Origin: Chloroflexota bacterium
Lineage (GTDB): Bacteria; Chloroflexota; Anaerolineae; Anaerolineales; Villigracilaceae
Direction of reading: 5' to 3'
NCBI GenBank assembly: GCA_023459215.1
Contig: JAEWVF010000060.1
Coordinates: forward strand, 1 to 54,293
DNA: 54,293 nt
The position numbers and the translations under genes were made by a program. Positions 31,173 through 39,726 of the stretch are shown piece after piece. Within the stretch, counting starts at the first letter, position 1. Every line of letters starts with the position of its first letter. Under the pieces are notes generated by a model. That model was not told the DNA's origin. It made no database searches and saw only the letters and a program-made list of their open reading frames with translations.

Positions 31173-32327
31173 CTAGGGTTGGGTTCCATTGTAATCGGCG
31201 GACAAGGTTTGCAGGTTGAACGTATACACGCCATCATAATTGTTCCCATCCAGAACGCAAAACCATTGCAGGGCTGAATTGAACTGGGTTGGGCTTGTCC
31301 ATTCGCCGAAATGTTCGCCTTTTTTGAATGTTGGGTAATAATCGAGGTCGGTTGGCAGGTTGGCGAAGGCGGCCGTTCGATAGGTGCGCGCCACTTCCAG
31401 TTTCCCGTTCAATTCAAAGAAAACGAGTTCATAGCCAGACATGCAGGCATCGAAATATCCATTACCCAGCAGGGCGGCAACGTAATGCCCGTCTGGCGAA
31501 ATGATGGCATGTTGTAGCGGAAATTCAACCTCGACCAGCGGCCGCAGTGCTCCGGTCTGGATGTTGGCCAGCAGCAACTCGCGCTCAATCCCGATCGTGG
31601 ATATGCCGACCTGTTCTGAGTCGTCGCTGTTGGTGAAAATCAGGTGGGTGTTATCCGGAAACCAGGTCATTTGGCTGATTTTTAGAGCGTTGAAAAGCTT
31701 GAGAACCTCCCCTTTTTGGTTGCGGACAACGATGGTACTTTGGCGATTTTCAAGGGTCGCTTCGAATTCTCCGTTTGGCGAGAGCAGGCGGGTCGGGTTT
31801 GCCGGGCTATCCTGGATGCTAAAGGCGCTCTCCCGAACATTGGGGTCGGGTAGGAATTGAGGCAGGTTGTTGATGTAAAGGAGCAGTTCATATTTTCCAG
31901 AGGGGAGGCCGGCGTCAAAATCATAGATGGAAATATCGCTGATGGTGCCGTTTTCCCCATATTTTTCAAAATCCCAGGGTTCTTCGCGCACCAACCAGAG
32001 CTGATCGTTCAGATGCCATTCTCTGCGGACAATTAATCCCGGTTTCATGTTGGTGTAATTCCAGATGGCGAAAATCTGTTTCGTGCCGGTTTCAAATTCG
32101 CGGGTTTCGGGGTACCTGGGTCCAGCGCTGAAGCGCACAACGGGTTCAAAGTATGGCTCAAGATATGGTGTTGGGGCGGGGGTTTCTGTCGCGGGCTGTG
32201 CGGTTGCCGTTTCTGTGGCGGTGGGTTCCGTGGTTGAGGTTGGTTGAGGCTTGGCGGCTGGCCCTCCGCAACTGGATAGGGTCAACAGGATAGCGAGAAA
32301 TGGGAAGATGGCGATGTTCTTTTTCAT
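31173..32327 (-). CDS. Lipoprotein with beta-propeller-like C-terminal domain
   Basis: 384 aa. The signal MKKNIAIFPFLAILLTLSSC has a lipobox (LSSC), then a Thr/Pro/Glu-rich linker. Residues about 70-170 form a domain with IWNYTNMKPGLIVRREWHLN, and from about 175 repeated blades (LLSPNGEFEATLENRQS, MTWFPDNTHLIFTNSDD, AIISPDGHYVAALLGNGY) resemble TolB/WD40 propellers. Probably an envelope-anchored protein of unknown role. The start at 32327 has GGAGG-like AGGATAACCTCC upstream; the in-frame region up to 32369 has no ribosome binding site. Confidence 0.75.
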   Translation of the reverse strand: MKKNIAIFPFLAILLTLSSCGGPAAKPQPTSTTEPTATETATAQPATETPAPTPYLEPYFEPVVRFSAGPRYPETREFETGTKQIFAIWNYTNMKPGLIVRREWHLNDQLWLVREEPWDFEKYGENGTISDISIYDFDAGLPSGKYELLLYINNLPQFLPDPNVRESAFSIQDSPANPTRLLSPNGEFEATLENRQSTIVVRNQKGEVLKLFNALKISQMTWFPDNTHLIFTNSDDSEQVGISTIGIERELLLANIQTGALRPLVEVEFPLQHAIISPDGHYVAALLGNGYFDACMSGYELVFFELNGKLEVARTYRTAAFANLPTDLDYYPTFKKGEHFGEWTSPTQFNSALQWFCVLDGNNYDGVYTFNLQTLSADYNGTQP

Positions 32328-32488
32328 GGAGGTTATCCTCGCGGATTCGGATTCTGAATTTGCAATCAATACTGTGGCCTGTATGTTCTCATTATATAAT
32401 GTTCGTGACGGGAAATGAGTAGCATATTTGTCCGCCTTTGTTTTCCATGCACATTCTTGATTTTGATGTTGCGCGGCGAGGTATCCTT

Positions 32489-32794
32489 ATGAAAATTGCA
32501 AAAATTTTTAGCAGTTTTGCTGCGATTGTTGGTTGGGGGATGTTGCTCACGGCCTTGGCAACCTATCTGCTTTTTTGGCGGATCGACAACGAACCGGGTG
32601 TAAAAGGCCCCCCGGAGATGTTTGCGGCTGTAATCGGTTTAACCTGCCTGGGGGTTTTGCTCTTTGCTGGCGGGAACGGTTTCCTGCTGTATTCGCGCGC
32701 CAAGCGCTCGCTGGCATTAACCTGGTTGTTTTTGGCGCTCGAAACCGGGGCGGCTTGCCTGCTTTCGCCGATGATTCTGATTTTGTTGGTGTAA
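32489..32794 (+). CDS. Small membrane protein of unknown function
   Basis: 101 aa with three hydrophobic segments: IFSSFAAIVGWGMLLTALAT, MFAAVIGLTCLGVLLFAGGN and LTWLFLALETGAACLLSPMI. A short charged loop (WRIDNEPGVKGPPE) separates the first two. The upstream ATG at 32438 would add 17 residues (MFSMHILDFDVARRGIL); I prefer 32489 for the basic, membrane-entering start MKIAKIF. No family recognised. A strong hairpin terminator follows. Confidence 0.6.
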   Translation: MKIAKIFSSFAAIVGWGMLLTALATYLLFWRIDNEPGVKGPPEMFAAVIGLTCLGVLLFAGGNGFLLYSRAKRSLALTWLFLALETGAACLLSPMILILLV

Positions 32795-32830
32795 AGCGGT
32801 TTGGCAAATCGTTTGAGCAAGCCATGACCC

Positions 32831-32867
32831 AGGAGAGCGGCCTTCACATAATGAAGGCCGCTCTCCT
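32831..32867 (+). terminator. Strong hairpin terminator after the small membrane protein gene
   Basis: AGGAGAGCGGCCTTCA (32831-32846) is an exact reverse complement of 32852-32867 with a 5-nt loop, followed by TATTAAAG. Very GC-rich stem, short T tract. Confidence 0.7.
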
Positions 32868-32954
32868 TATTAAAGATATTTGTGGGTTTGCCAATAACAA
32901 ACTTTTAACCTGCATTCAAACATTCATTAATCATTGTGCTTTATAGTACAAGGC

Positions 32955-33426
32955 ATGCAATCAGAATTACAGAAATTCATCACCCATGCTGCTGACCCCA
33001 TGGCCGAAAATGAACCTGCCTACCAGGCTGTCCCGAAAACTGTCGGGGGCCTGCGCACTCATTTCCATTTCACCCCGCACACCGATGAGTTGGGTAATGC
33101 GCGAGCTTGAAAATTCGCCTGAACTGCCGGGCGTCCTGATTTTTGACCGGGAGCAGTATGTCGGCATGCTTTCGCGCCGCCGGGTTTATGAGCGTCTGAG
33201 TCGTCCTTATGCCAATGAGCTTTATCTCCGCCATCCGGCTGCGCGCTTTTATTCCGATTTCCAGATTTTCCAGAACCCGATTGCCAGTCGGATGCGCGTC
33301 GAAGATGCGGTCCGCCTGGCGCTGGGGCGCAGCGGCGAGCAGATTTACGAGCCTTTGGTTATTATTCACGATGAAGGCAAGCTGAGTCTGCTGGATATGC
33401 AGGTTCTGTTGCTGGCGCAATCGTAG
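32955..33426 (+). pseudogene. N-terminal part of a broken CBS-like/GAF signalling protein
   Basis: From about 33064 the frame reads SPRTPMSWVMRELENSPELP, IFDREQYVGMLSRRRVYERL, PYANELYLRHPAARF and LSLLDMQVLLLAQS, a CBS-like sensory domain usually followed by 'LLAQSQLL...' and an output domain. It ends at TAG (33424-33426), exactly where a Gln (CAG) is expected, and the frame continues into the GAF/kinase-like part. At the 5' side the likeliest start (ATG 32955, MQSELQKFITHAADPMAENE) is in another frame that must shift near 33055 to join; the in-frame ATG at 32986 gives an unnatural start. One or two lesions are therefore present. Confidence 0.6.
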
Positions 33427-34800
33427 CTCCTGGTTAACGCCAATCGGGTGGTTGGTCAACTGTATAACGTCAGCAGCATTATCTCCAGTTCGCTGGATGT
33501 AAATATTGTCCTGGATGCGATTCTGGATTACCTGGCCGACACCATTCCTTATGACCGCTGTGTGGTGCTGTTCTTTCGCGGGGAACAAGTGGATTTTGCC
33601 GCTTTGCGAGGCTTTCCGCAGGATGTGGATATGCGCCAAATGCGCAAGATTGTTCTAGAGAACAGCATTTACGAGGCAGTCCGCCATAGCAAGCAGCCCA
33701 TGTGCATTGATGATGTGCTCAGTTACCCCGAATGGCCGCACCTGCCGCAGCTTCCTCCGGCGCGCACCTGGCTGGGAATTCCGTTGGTTCACGCCGGACA
33801 GGTTTCGGGCATGCTGGTGGCGATTTCACTCGAGCCAGATTTCTATGCGGAAGAACAAATCCAGCTTGCGCAAAAGATTGCCGAGCAAGCTGCCATCGCC
33901 CTGCGCAACGCCATGCTTTTCAAAGAGGTCAAGGTTTTCAACCAGCAGCTCGAAGCTGCCATCGCCGAACGCACGCAAAGCCTGGCTGATGCCATGCAGA
34001 AACTTGAAGCAGCCAACGCCAGCAAAACCGAATTCCTGAAATCGGTATCGAGACAATTGCTTGAACCGTTGCGCAAGATTGAGGGGCACAAACAATACTT
34101 TGTGACCCATGCCGGCGAAAATCTTGACCCCGTTGGTCGTGATGCCCTTACCAGCGTGGCCGAGGGCATTGAACGTTTGCATGAGGTGGTCGAAAAAATC
34201 CAGGATGTCACCGCCATCGAGTCGAACGAATTCAGTTTGCGGCGCGAAGCGCTCTCTGTGGGTAGTCTTTTTTATCGCTTGCGCAGCCGTTTTTCGGCCA
34301 GCTTGCAGGACCATCGCCTGACGCTTTATTTTGTCAATTTGGAACACCTGCCGGATATTGACGGCGATGCGCAACTGATTTTTAAGGTATTTTCCAATCT
34401 GATCGAAAACGCCATTCGCCATACCCCGGTTGGCGGGAAAATCACGATTCGGGGCGCTCACCGCTTGGCAATGGGCGCAGAAAAAGCGCGCAGCGAGATC
34501 GAAATCGTCATCAGCGACACCGGCCCAGGTATCGATCCTGCTGTTCAGGAAAAAATCTTTGAGAAAACGTATCGCAACCGGTCTTTGCGGGCGGCGAGCC
34601 ACTCGGCAAACGATTCGTATGCCGGCCTGGGGTTGGTTATCGTCGCTGGGATCGCGCGCGCGCACGGTGGCCGGGTCTGGGTGGAGAGCCGCGGGCGGGA
34701 TGTGATTCTGAATCACGGCAGCCACTTTCACGTTGTCTTGCCCGCCGCCCAGGGTGCTGGCGGCTCACCGACAAACCTGTCCAGCGGGGCGGCGGTTTAA
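33427..34800 (+). CDS. GAF plus degenerate histidine-kinase-like protein (lower half of the broken gene)
   Basis: 457 codons in frame after the TAG; a GTG at 33448 could serve as a restart. Domains: a helix (VVGQLYNVSSIISSSLDVNI), a GAF domain (ILDYLADTIPYDRCVVLFF ... TWLGIPLVHAGQVSGML), a coiled coil (FNQQLEAAIAERTQSLADAM), a dimerisation region and an HATPase_c domain with N box FSNLIENAIRHTP, G1 DTGPGID and G2 GLGLVI. The expected S-H-E-L-R-T-P-L motif is SRQLLEPL, so the phosphoacceptor His is missing although the ATP site is intact. It cannot be a normal histidine kinase. No response regulator is adjacent. Confidence 0.75.
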   Translation, partial: LLVNANRVVGQLYNVSSIISSSLDVNIVLDAILDYLADTIPYDRCVVLFFRGEQVDFAALRGFPQDVDMRQMRKIVLENSIYEAVRHSKQPMCIDDVLSYPEWPHLPQLPPARTWLGIPLVHAGQVSGMLVAISLEPDFYAEEQIQLAQKIAEQAAIALRNAMLFKEVKVFNQQLEAAIAERTQSLADAMQKLEAANASKTEFLKSVSRQLLEPLRKIEGHKQYFVTHAGENLDPVGRDALTSVAEGIERLHEVVEKIQDVTAIESNEFSLRREALSVGSLFYRLRSRFSASLQDHRLTLYFVNLEHLPDIDGDAQLIFKVFSNLIENAIRHTPVGGKITIRGAHRLAMGAEKARSEIEIVISDTGPGIDPAVQEKIFEKTYRNRSLRAASHSANDSYAGLGLVIVAGIARAHGGRVWVESRGRDVILNHGSHFHVVLPAAQGAGGSPTNLSSGAAV

Positions 34801-34910
34801 TAACACACCTTTAACCCATTTTTGAATTGGGTTTAATCCCGCCGGCTTATACTCTTCTTTGATCATGCAAGCTGGTTTTTCAAAATCAGACTTTTTCACA
34901 GGAGAATTAT

Positions 34911-35234
34911 ATGGGTTGCGCTGATTTACATATTCATACCATTTATAGCGTGGATGGCACCGCCAGCGTGCCGACCGTGCTCAAATACGCCGCACATCAT
35001 ACGGACCTGGATGTGATTGCAATCACCGATCATGATGAGATTAGCGGGGCCTTGCAGGCCTGCGAGCTGGCTGTGCAATATGGCATTGACGTTATTCCCG
35101 GAATTGAAATCAGCAGCCGCGACGGGCATATCCTCGGCCTGTGGCTGGAAGCCAATATCCCGGCTGGCTTGTCTGCGGCGGAAACCGTCCAGCGTATCGG
35201 CGACCAGGGAGCGTACAGCATTCCATTTCAGTGA
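34911..35234 (+). CDS. Truncated PHP-domain phosphoesterase
   Basis: 107 aa. The PHP metal motifs at the N-terminus are good: CADLHIHTIYSVDGTAS (H-x-H), VIAITDHDEISGAL, and PGIEISSRDGHILGLWLE. Homologues run to about 220 aa and continue after '...IPAGLSAAETVQRIGDQG' with an HP motif; here the frame stops at SIPFQ. A shift into the next frame near 35218 would give HFSEFNRLLGRV, so a frameshift or a truncation has removed the second half with the remaining metal ligands. AGGAG precedes the ATG. Probably not active. Confidence 0.7.
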   Translation: MGCADLHIHTIYSVDGTASVPTVLKYAAHHTDLDVIAITDHDEISGALQACELAVQYGIDVIPGIEISSRDGHILGLWLEANIPAGLSAAETVQRIGDQGAYSIPFQ

Positions 35235-35508
35235 ATTCAATCGACTCTTGGGCCGGGTGTTACCCCGGCCTTATCATGGGGGAGTGGATTAACCAATATT
35301 CTGCGCGTTATATGGTTTGACCCGTTAAAATTGTGATTAATGTTTCCAATATAGATGACAGAATACAGCCTCCGCATTAAGCGATGAGAATAGCGGGATG
35401 TTATAATTACAGCAAGTACTTCCTTGAAGTTTGAGGACAAGTATGATGAAGGAACCAGCCTCAATCCGATTTGGTTTTCTAGCTGTGTAATTTTTTTTAA
35501 TTGAATTT
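35235..35508. other. Gene-free stretch upstream of the hydrogenase operon
   Basis: AT-rich sequence between the truncated PHP gene and the hydrogenase promoter. It holds a GC-rich hairpin (GGCCGGGTGTTACCCCGGCC, 35251-35270) and poly-T patches, but no open frame with coding character. It may be the leftover of the PHP gene tail. Confidence 0.5.
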
Positions 35509-35526
35509 TTGTGAAATAAATCACAA
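35509..35526. promoter_or_regulatory. Rex-like (or Crp/Fnr-like) operator at the hydrogenase promoter
   Basis: TTGTGAAATAAATCACAA is an 18-bp near-palindrome that differs from the Rex consensus TTGTGAAATATTTCACAA at two central bases. It also fits the TGTGA-N6-TCACA pattern of Crp/Fnr proteins. It lies 24 bp before the first ATG of the operon, over the likely -10/-35 region (TTGAAT at 35501-35506), a position that fits a repressor better than an activator. Confidence 0.7.
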
Positions 35527-35550
35527 TACGTTCTGTGACAAGAGGACAAC

Positions 35551-37542
35551 ATGATCCAACTTACAATTAACGAAAAGCAAGTAGAGGTGCCGGAAGGCAC
35601 CACCGTATTGGGGGCAGCTCAAATGGCAGGAATTCATATTCCTACCTTATGTGACCACAAAGAATTAACCCCCTATGGCGGCTGCCGATTGTGCATTGTT
35701 GAAGTTCAGGGCTTCCGCGTTCCGATTGCCTCGTGTACCCTGCCTGCCAGCAATGGAATGGTCATTCAAACAGAAACCGATGGCCTGCGGAAGTCGCGCA
35801 AGCAAATCCTGTCCATGCTCTTTAGCGAGCGCAACCACTTCTGCCCGTTCTGCCAGGTCAGCGGCGGCGATTGCGAACTGCAAAATGCCGCTTACAACGA
35901 GAAGATGACTCACTGGCCGATGCAGCCGGGTTGGAACCATTTCGTGGTGGATACCTCGCACCCCTATTTTGTGCTCGACAACAACCGCTGCATCCTGTGC
36001 CGGCGCTGCGTGCGCGCCTGCGCCGAAATTACCGGCAACTTCACCCTTTCGGTGGCCGAGCGCGGCGCAGCCAGTACCATCGTTGCCGATATCGATGTGC
36101 CGTTGGGAGAAAGCTCTTGTGTCAAGTGCGGCGCCTGTGTCCAGGCTTGTCCGACCGGTGCGCTGATCGACCGCACCAGCGCCTACCAGGGCTTGCAGGA
36201 AAATGTTAGTGAAATCAAATCGGTCTGTATCGGCTGCTCGGTTGGTTGCGGGATCACTTTGAAGGTGCGCGATAATCGCATTGTCAGGATCGAAGGCGAC
36301 TGGGAAGGGGCCGTCAATCGTGGGGCGATGTGTGAGCACGGTCGCTACCACCCGATGACTGAATCGCGGAATCGGATCAATGCCCCGCTGATGCGCAAAA
36401 ACGGCGCGCTCGAACCGGTTTCCTGGGAAGAAGCCCTGGCTGCCGTTGCCGGCAAGTTCAAACCGCTGGCTGGCGATGCCCATAACGGTGTGGCCGCCAT
36501 CGCTTCGACCCGCCTGCCGCTCGAAGCCCTGGCTGCGTTCAAGGAACTCTTCGCCGATGGCCTGAAGAGTGGACTGGTAACCAGCACCGAAGAAGGCATG
36601 ACCACCCAGGCTGTCTCGGCCCTGGCAGAAAAAATCGGCGTCTTTGAAGGCCATCTCGACACGCTCAAGAATGCGGACGTTGTCCTGTGCGTGGGCGCGA
36701 ATATTGTCAAGTCGCACATGGTGGCCGGGTTTATGGTCAAACGCGCCCGCCCGCATGGTATGCGCATCATTTCGGTTGATCCCGAACAGAATGAGATGGA
36801 TGAACTCGCCAACATCTCGCTCAAGAACAAGCTGGGTTCAGACCTGGCGTTGATCGAGGGCTTGAAGGCGGTCATCGTCAAGGAAGGCCTGGGACGCACT
36901 TCGCTCCAGATCGACAATGTCGAAAAAGTGATTGCCGAAGCGGTCGAGAAGACCGGGGTTTCCGCTCAAGCGCTCACAGAAGCGGCCCGCACCCTGGCGC
37001 ATGGCGTCAGCCCGGTGATTTTGTTTGGCAAGGGCATCAGCGCCCAACGCGACCCGCAATTGGTGCAGGCCCTGCTCGGTCTGGCCACCCTGGTCGGTGC
37101 GGTGGACAGCGAACGGGTCGGTTTGCTCTCGCTCAAGGGCGAGGCCAACAGCCAGGCGGCGGCCCAACTCCAGTTGGAATCCCAATTTGCCCTGAACGGT
37201 CATAAGGCCGTCTTTGCCGCGATTGGCGACGATTACGTTTCGAAGAAACTGGTCGAGCGCGTTTCGAAGGCCCCCTACCTGGTGGTACAGGCCGCTTACG
37301 AATCGGAACTGACCGAAAAAGCTGATGTGGTACTGCCGGTCACGATTTGGTCTGAGCAGGAAGGCCACTACATCAACCTGTATGGCCGCGTGCAGAAGAC
37401 GACCAAAGCCATCGAAGCCCCGGCGGGCGTGCGCGAAAACAAGGCTGTCCTGGCCGAACTGGCCGAGCAGTTGAGCGTTTCGCTCAGTGCTGACTGGCAA
37501 ACTGCGGCTCACGCGCGTAAATCAAGCGTGGCCTTGAATTAA
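35551..37542 (+). CDS. NuoG/HoxU-like iron-sulfur subunit of an NAD(P)-type [NiFe] hydrogenase
   Basis: 663 aa. Domains in order: [2Fe-2S] ferredoxin (CDHKELTPYGGCRLCIVEV), the His-Cys cluster (RNHFCPFCQVSGGDCELQN), two [4Fe-4S] motifs (CILCRRCVRACAE; CVKCGACVQACPTGAL), then an additional [4Fe-4S] and molybdopterin-oxidoreductase-like domain (SVCIGCSVGCGITL...GAMCEHGRYH). HoxU normally ends after the two ferredoxin clusters; this one carries the whole NuoG-type extension. It passes electrons from HoxYH. No flavoprotein HoxF or HoxE is present in the operon. GAGGA precedes the ATG; a Rex-like site lies upstream. Confidence 0.88.
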   Translation: MIQLTINEKQVEVPEGTTVLGAAQMAGIHIPTLCDHKELTPYGGCRLCIVEVQGFRVPIASCTLPASNGMVIQTETDGLRKSRKQILSMLFSERNHFCPFCQVSGGDCELQNAAYNEKMTHWPMQPGWNHFVVDTSHPYFVLDNNRCILCRRCVRACAEITGNFTLSVAERGAASTIVADIDVPLGESSCVKCGACVQACPTGALIDRTSAYQGLQENVSEIKSVCIGCSVGCGITLKVRDNRIVRIEGDWEGAVNRGAMCEHGRYHPMTESRNRINAPLMRKNGALEPVSWEEALAAVAGKFKPLAGDAHNGVAAIASTRLPLEALAAFKELFADGLKSGLVTSTEEGMTTQAVSALAEKIGVFEGHLDTLKNADVVLCVGANIVKSHMVAGFMVKRARPHGMRIISVDPEQNEMDELANISLKNKLGSDLALIEGLKAVIVKEGLGRTSLQIDNVEKVIAEAVEKTGVSAQALTEAARTLAHGVSPVILFGKGISAQRDPQLVQALLGLATLVGAVDSERVGLLSLKGEANSQAAAQLQLESQFALNGHKAVFAAIGDDYVSKKLVERVSKAPYLVVQAAYESELTEKADVVLPVTIWSEQEGHYINLYGRVQKTTKAIEAPAGVRENKAVLAELAEQLSVSLSADWQTAAHARKSSVALN

Positions 37543-37558
37543 AGGTAAGGAGAAAATC

Positions 37559-38101
37559 ATGGCGAAACCAAAAATTGCTTCTGATTGGATGTGCGGCTGC
37601 GCTGGTTGTCACATGTCCCTGCTCGATATGGATGAGCGCATCCTGCAAGTGCTCGAACTGGCCGACCTGCGCTCGACCCCAATCACCGACCTGAAACACC
37701 CCGATAAAGAGGGTGTCGATGTGGGTGTGCTGGAAGGCGGCATCAACAACACCGCCAGCGAAGAAGTGGCCAAAATGTTCCGTGAACGCTCCAAAATCCT
37801 GGTGGCATTGGGCGATTGCGCTGTCTTTGGCGGCGTGCCGGCCATGCGCAACTTCTGCGGCGTGCGCGAGGCGCTCGAGCGCGCTTATGTCGAAGCCGAG
37901 AGCAACGAACCCGGCTCGCAAATCCCGAACGACCCCGAACTGGCGACCATGACCAAGACCCGCGCCATCCACGAAGTCGTCAAAGTCGATTACAACGTGC
38001 CTGGCTGTCCGCCGGATGCCGATGTGATTTTCTACGTCCTGGCCGAACTGGCCCAGGGACGCAAGCCCGAACTGAAAGACGACTTGCTGCACTGGCACTA
38101 A
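37559..38101 (+). CDS. hoxY: [NiFe] hydrogenase small subunit HoxY-like
   Basis: 180 aa. It carries the proximal [4Fe-4S] cluster: WMCGCAGCHMSLLDMDE at the N-terminus, LVALGDCAVFGGVPAMRN in the middle and VPGCPPDADVIFYVLAEL at the end, matching the short small subunits of group 3 hydrogenases. No Tat signal, so it is cytoplasmic. It starts 16 nt after the NuoG/HoxU-like gene and precedes hoxH. Confidence 0.93.
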   Translation: MAKPKIASDWMCGCAGCHMSLLDMDERILQVLELADLRSTPITDLKHPDKEGVDVGVLEGGINNTASEEVAKMFRERSKILVALGDCAVFGGVPAMRNFCGVREALERAYVEAESNEPGSQIPNDPELATMTKTRAIHEVVKVDYNVPGCPPDADVIFYVLAELAQGRKPELKDDLLHWH

Positions 38102-38107
38102 ACCCTG

Positions 38108-38186
38108 CGATATTCGAAAGGCGATACTCGATAAGCGAAAATCGAGTATCCTGGATCGAGTATCTAATGCCGAATAGCGAATATCG
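38108..38186. repeat. Nested palindrome in the hoxY-hoxH gap
   Basis: CGATATTCG (38108-38116) pairs with CGAATATCG (38178-38186); inside, GATACTCGAT (38123-38132) pairs with ATCGAGTATC (38141-38150), which is repeated directly at 38155-38164. The RNA could fold in two alternative ways. It looks like a further small intergenic repeat, though located inside an operon. Confidence 0.65.
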
Positions 38187-38197
38187 AGGAGCAAAAT

Positions 38198-39625
38198 ATG
38201 AGCACCCAAAAAATTACAATCGAACCCGTTACCCGTATCGAAGGCCATGCCAAAGTCACCATCCACATGAAGGACAATGGAACTGTTGACCATGCCTATA
38301 TGCATGTTAACGAATTCCGTGGATTTGAAAAATTCTGCGAAGGCCGCCTGTATTTTGAAATGCCGCAAATTACCCCGCGCATCTGCGGTATCTGCCCGGT
38401 CAGCCACCACCTGGCCTCGGCCAAGGCTGGCGATGCCCTGACCGGTCAAACTCCGCCGCGCCCGGCCAGCCTGCTGCGCGAACTGATGCACATGGGGCAG
38501 ATCATCCAGAGCCACGGCATGCACTTCTTCGAGTTGGCCGGCCCCGACCTGCTGCTCGGTTTCGATGCTTCTCCCGAAATCCGCAACGTTGGCGGGTTGG
38601 TTGGCGCGAACCCCGAACTGACGGTGAAAGCCGTCATGCTGCGCAAATTCGGCCAGGAAATCATCCGCACCCTGGGCGGACGGCGCATCCATCCCGTTTT
38701 TGCGGTGCCGGGCGGCGTCAACAAGGCCCTCAGGGTCGAAGAACGTGATTCCATCCTGCAAGGTCTCGACCAGGCCATCGAAGCCATCCAGATTGGTTTG
38801 CAAATCATGAAGGATTGGGCCGAGAAGAACATGGAAGACATTAACAAGTTTGCAGTCTTCCCCACCGGCTACTTTGGTTTGATTACTCCAGAAAACGGCC
38901 TGGAGTTGTACGAAGGCAACATCCGCCTGATTGACCGCAACGGCGCGGAGTTGGAACGTTTCGACGGCGCGAACTATCTCGATTACATCCAGGAGCACGT
39001 TGAACCCTGGTCGTACCTGAAATTCCCCTTCTATAAGAAAATGGGCTACCCGGACGGCGTTTACCGCGTTGGCCCGCTCGGACGCCTGAACATCGCAGAC
39101 AAAATCGACACCCCGCTGGCGAATGACGAACTCAAGGTCTTCAAATCGCTCAATGGCGGTAAGCCGGTTGAGAACACCCTGTACTACCACTATGCGCGCC
39201 TTATCGAAACCCTTTTCGCCGCCGAGCGCGTGCGCGTTTTGTGCGAGGACAAGGACATTCTCAGCACCGACATCCTGAACACGCGCAAGAATTACACCGG
39301 CCACGGCGTTGGCATCATCGAGGCCCCGCGCGGCACCCTGATCCACGATTACCACGCCGATGAGAATGGCTGCCTGACCAAGGTCAACCTGATTGTTTCG
39401 ACTGGCCACAACAACTGGGCGATGAGCAATGCGGTCGATAGCGTTGCCAAGACCTACGTCAAAGGCCCGGACGTTCAGGAAGGAATGCTGAACCGCGTCG
39501 AGGCTGCCATCCGCGCTTACGACCCATGTCTTTCCTGCTCGACCCACGCTGTTGGCCAGATGCCGATCCAACTGGATATCATCGGCCCGGACGGCGAACT
39601 GGTCAAGACCCTGCAACGCGACTAA
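38198..39625 (+). CDS. hoxH: [NiFe] hydrogenase large subunit HoxH-like (group 3d type)
   Basis: 475 aa. The Ni-Fe ligands are present: RICGICPVSHHLAS near the N-terminus and DPCLSCSTHAVGQM near the C-terminus; N-terminal EPVTRIEGHAKVTI is the usual start. The tail after the final His (about 24 residues) is the extension removed by a maturation protease, which fits the hoxW gene downstream. Sequence style is that of cytoplasmic bidirectional hydrogenases. GAGGAG precedes the ATG. A terminator follows at 39645-39691. Confidence 0.95.
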   Translation: MSTQKITIEPVTRIEGHAKVTIHMKDNGTVDHAYMHVNEFRGFEKFCEGRLYFEMPQITPRICGICPVSHHLASAKAGDALTGQTPPRPASLLRELMHMGQIIQSHGMHFFELAGPDLLLGFDASPEIRNVGGLVGANPELTVKAVMLRKFGQEIIRTLGGRRIHPVFAVPGGVNKALRVEERDSILQGLDQAIEAIQIGLQIMKDWAEKNMEDINKFAVFPTGYFGLITPENGLELYEGNIRLIDRNGAELERFDGANYLDYIQEHVEPWSYLKFPFYKKMGYPDGVYRVGPLGRLNIADKIDTPLANDELKVFKSLNGGKPVENTLYYHYARLIETLFAAERVRVLCEDKDILSTDILNTRKNYTGHGVGIIEAPRGTLIHDYHADENGCLTKVNLIVSTGHNNWAMSNAVDSVAKTYVKGPDVQEGMLNRVEAAIRAYDPCLSCSTHAVGQMPIQLDIIGPDGELVKTLQRD

Positions 39626-39644
39626 AAAACGATTACAAAATTCT

Positions 39645-39691
39645 AAAAAACGGATACAATGCCGGAGAAATTCCGCTTGTATCCGTTTTTT
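39645..39691 (+). terminator. Intrinsic terminator after hoxH
   Basis: AAAAAACGGATACAA (39645-39659) pairs with TTGTATCCGTTTTTT (39677-39691), ending in a T-run. It separates the structural hydrogenase genes from hoxW. Confidence 0.85.
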
Positions 39692-39726
39692 TATCTTTGC
39701 CTGGATTCAGAAATACTCCCCAGGAT

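Noticed and set aside
33424..33426. TAG in the GAF/kinase-like gene as pyrrolysine or recoded amber
   Set aside because: TAG is an ordinary stop in minC, minD and other genes here, and the expected residue is Gln (one base change from CAG), so a nonsense mutation or base error is simpler.
39500..39560. Selenocysteine or missing Cys in the HoxH C-terminal motif
   Set aside because: The motif DPCLSCSTH is complete with normal Cys codons.
37484..39616. Long open frame on the minus strand opposite hoxY and hoxH
   Set aside because: Both hydrogenase subunits on the plus strand have intact motifs and ribosome binding sites; the antisense frame is a by-product of codon bias.
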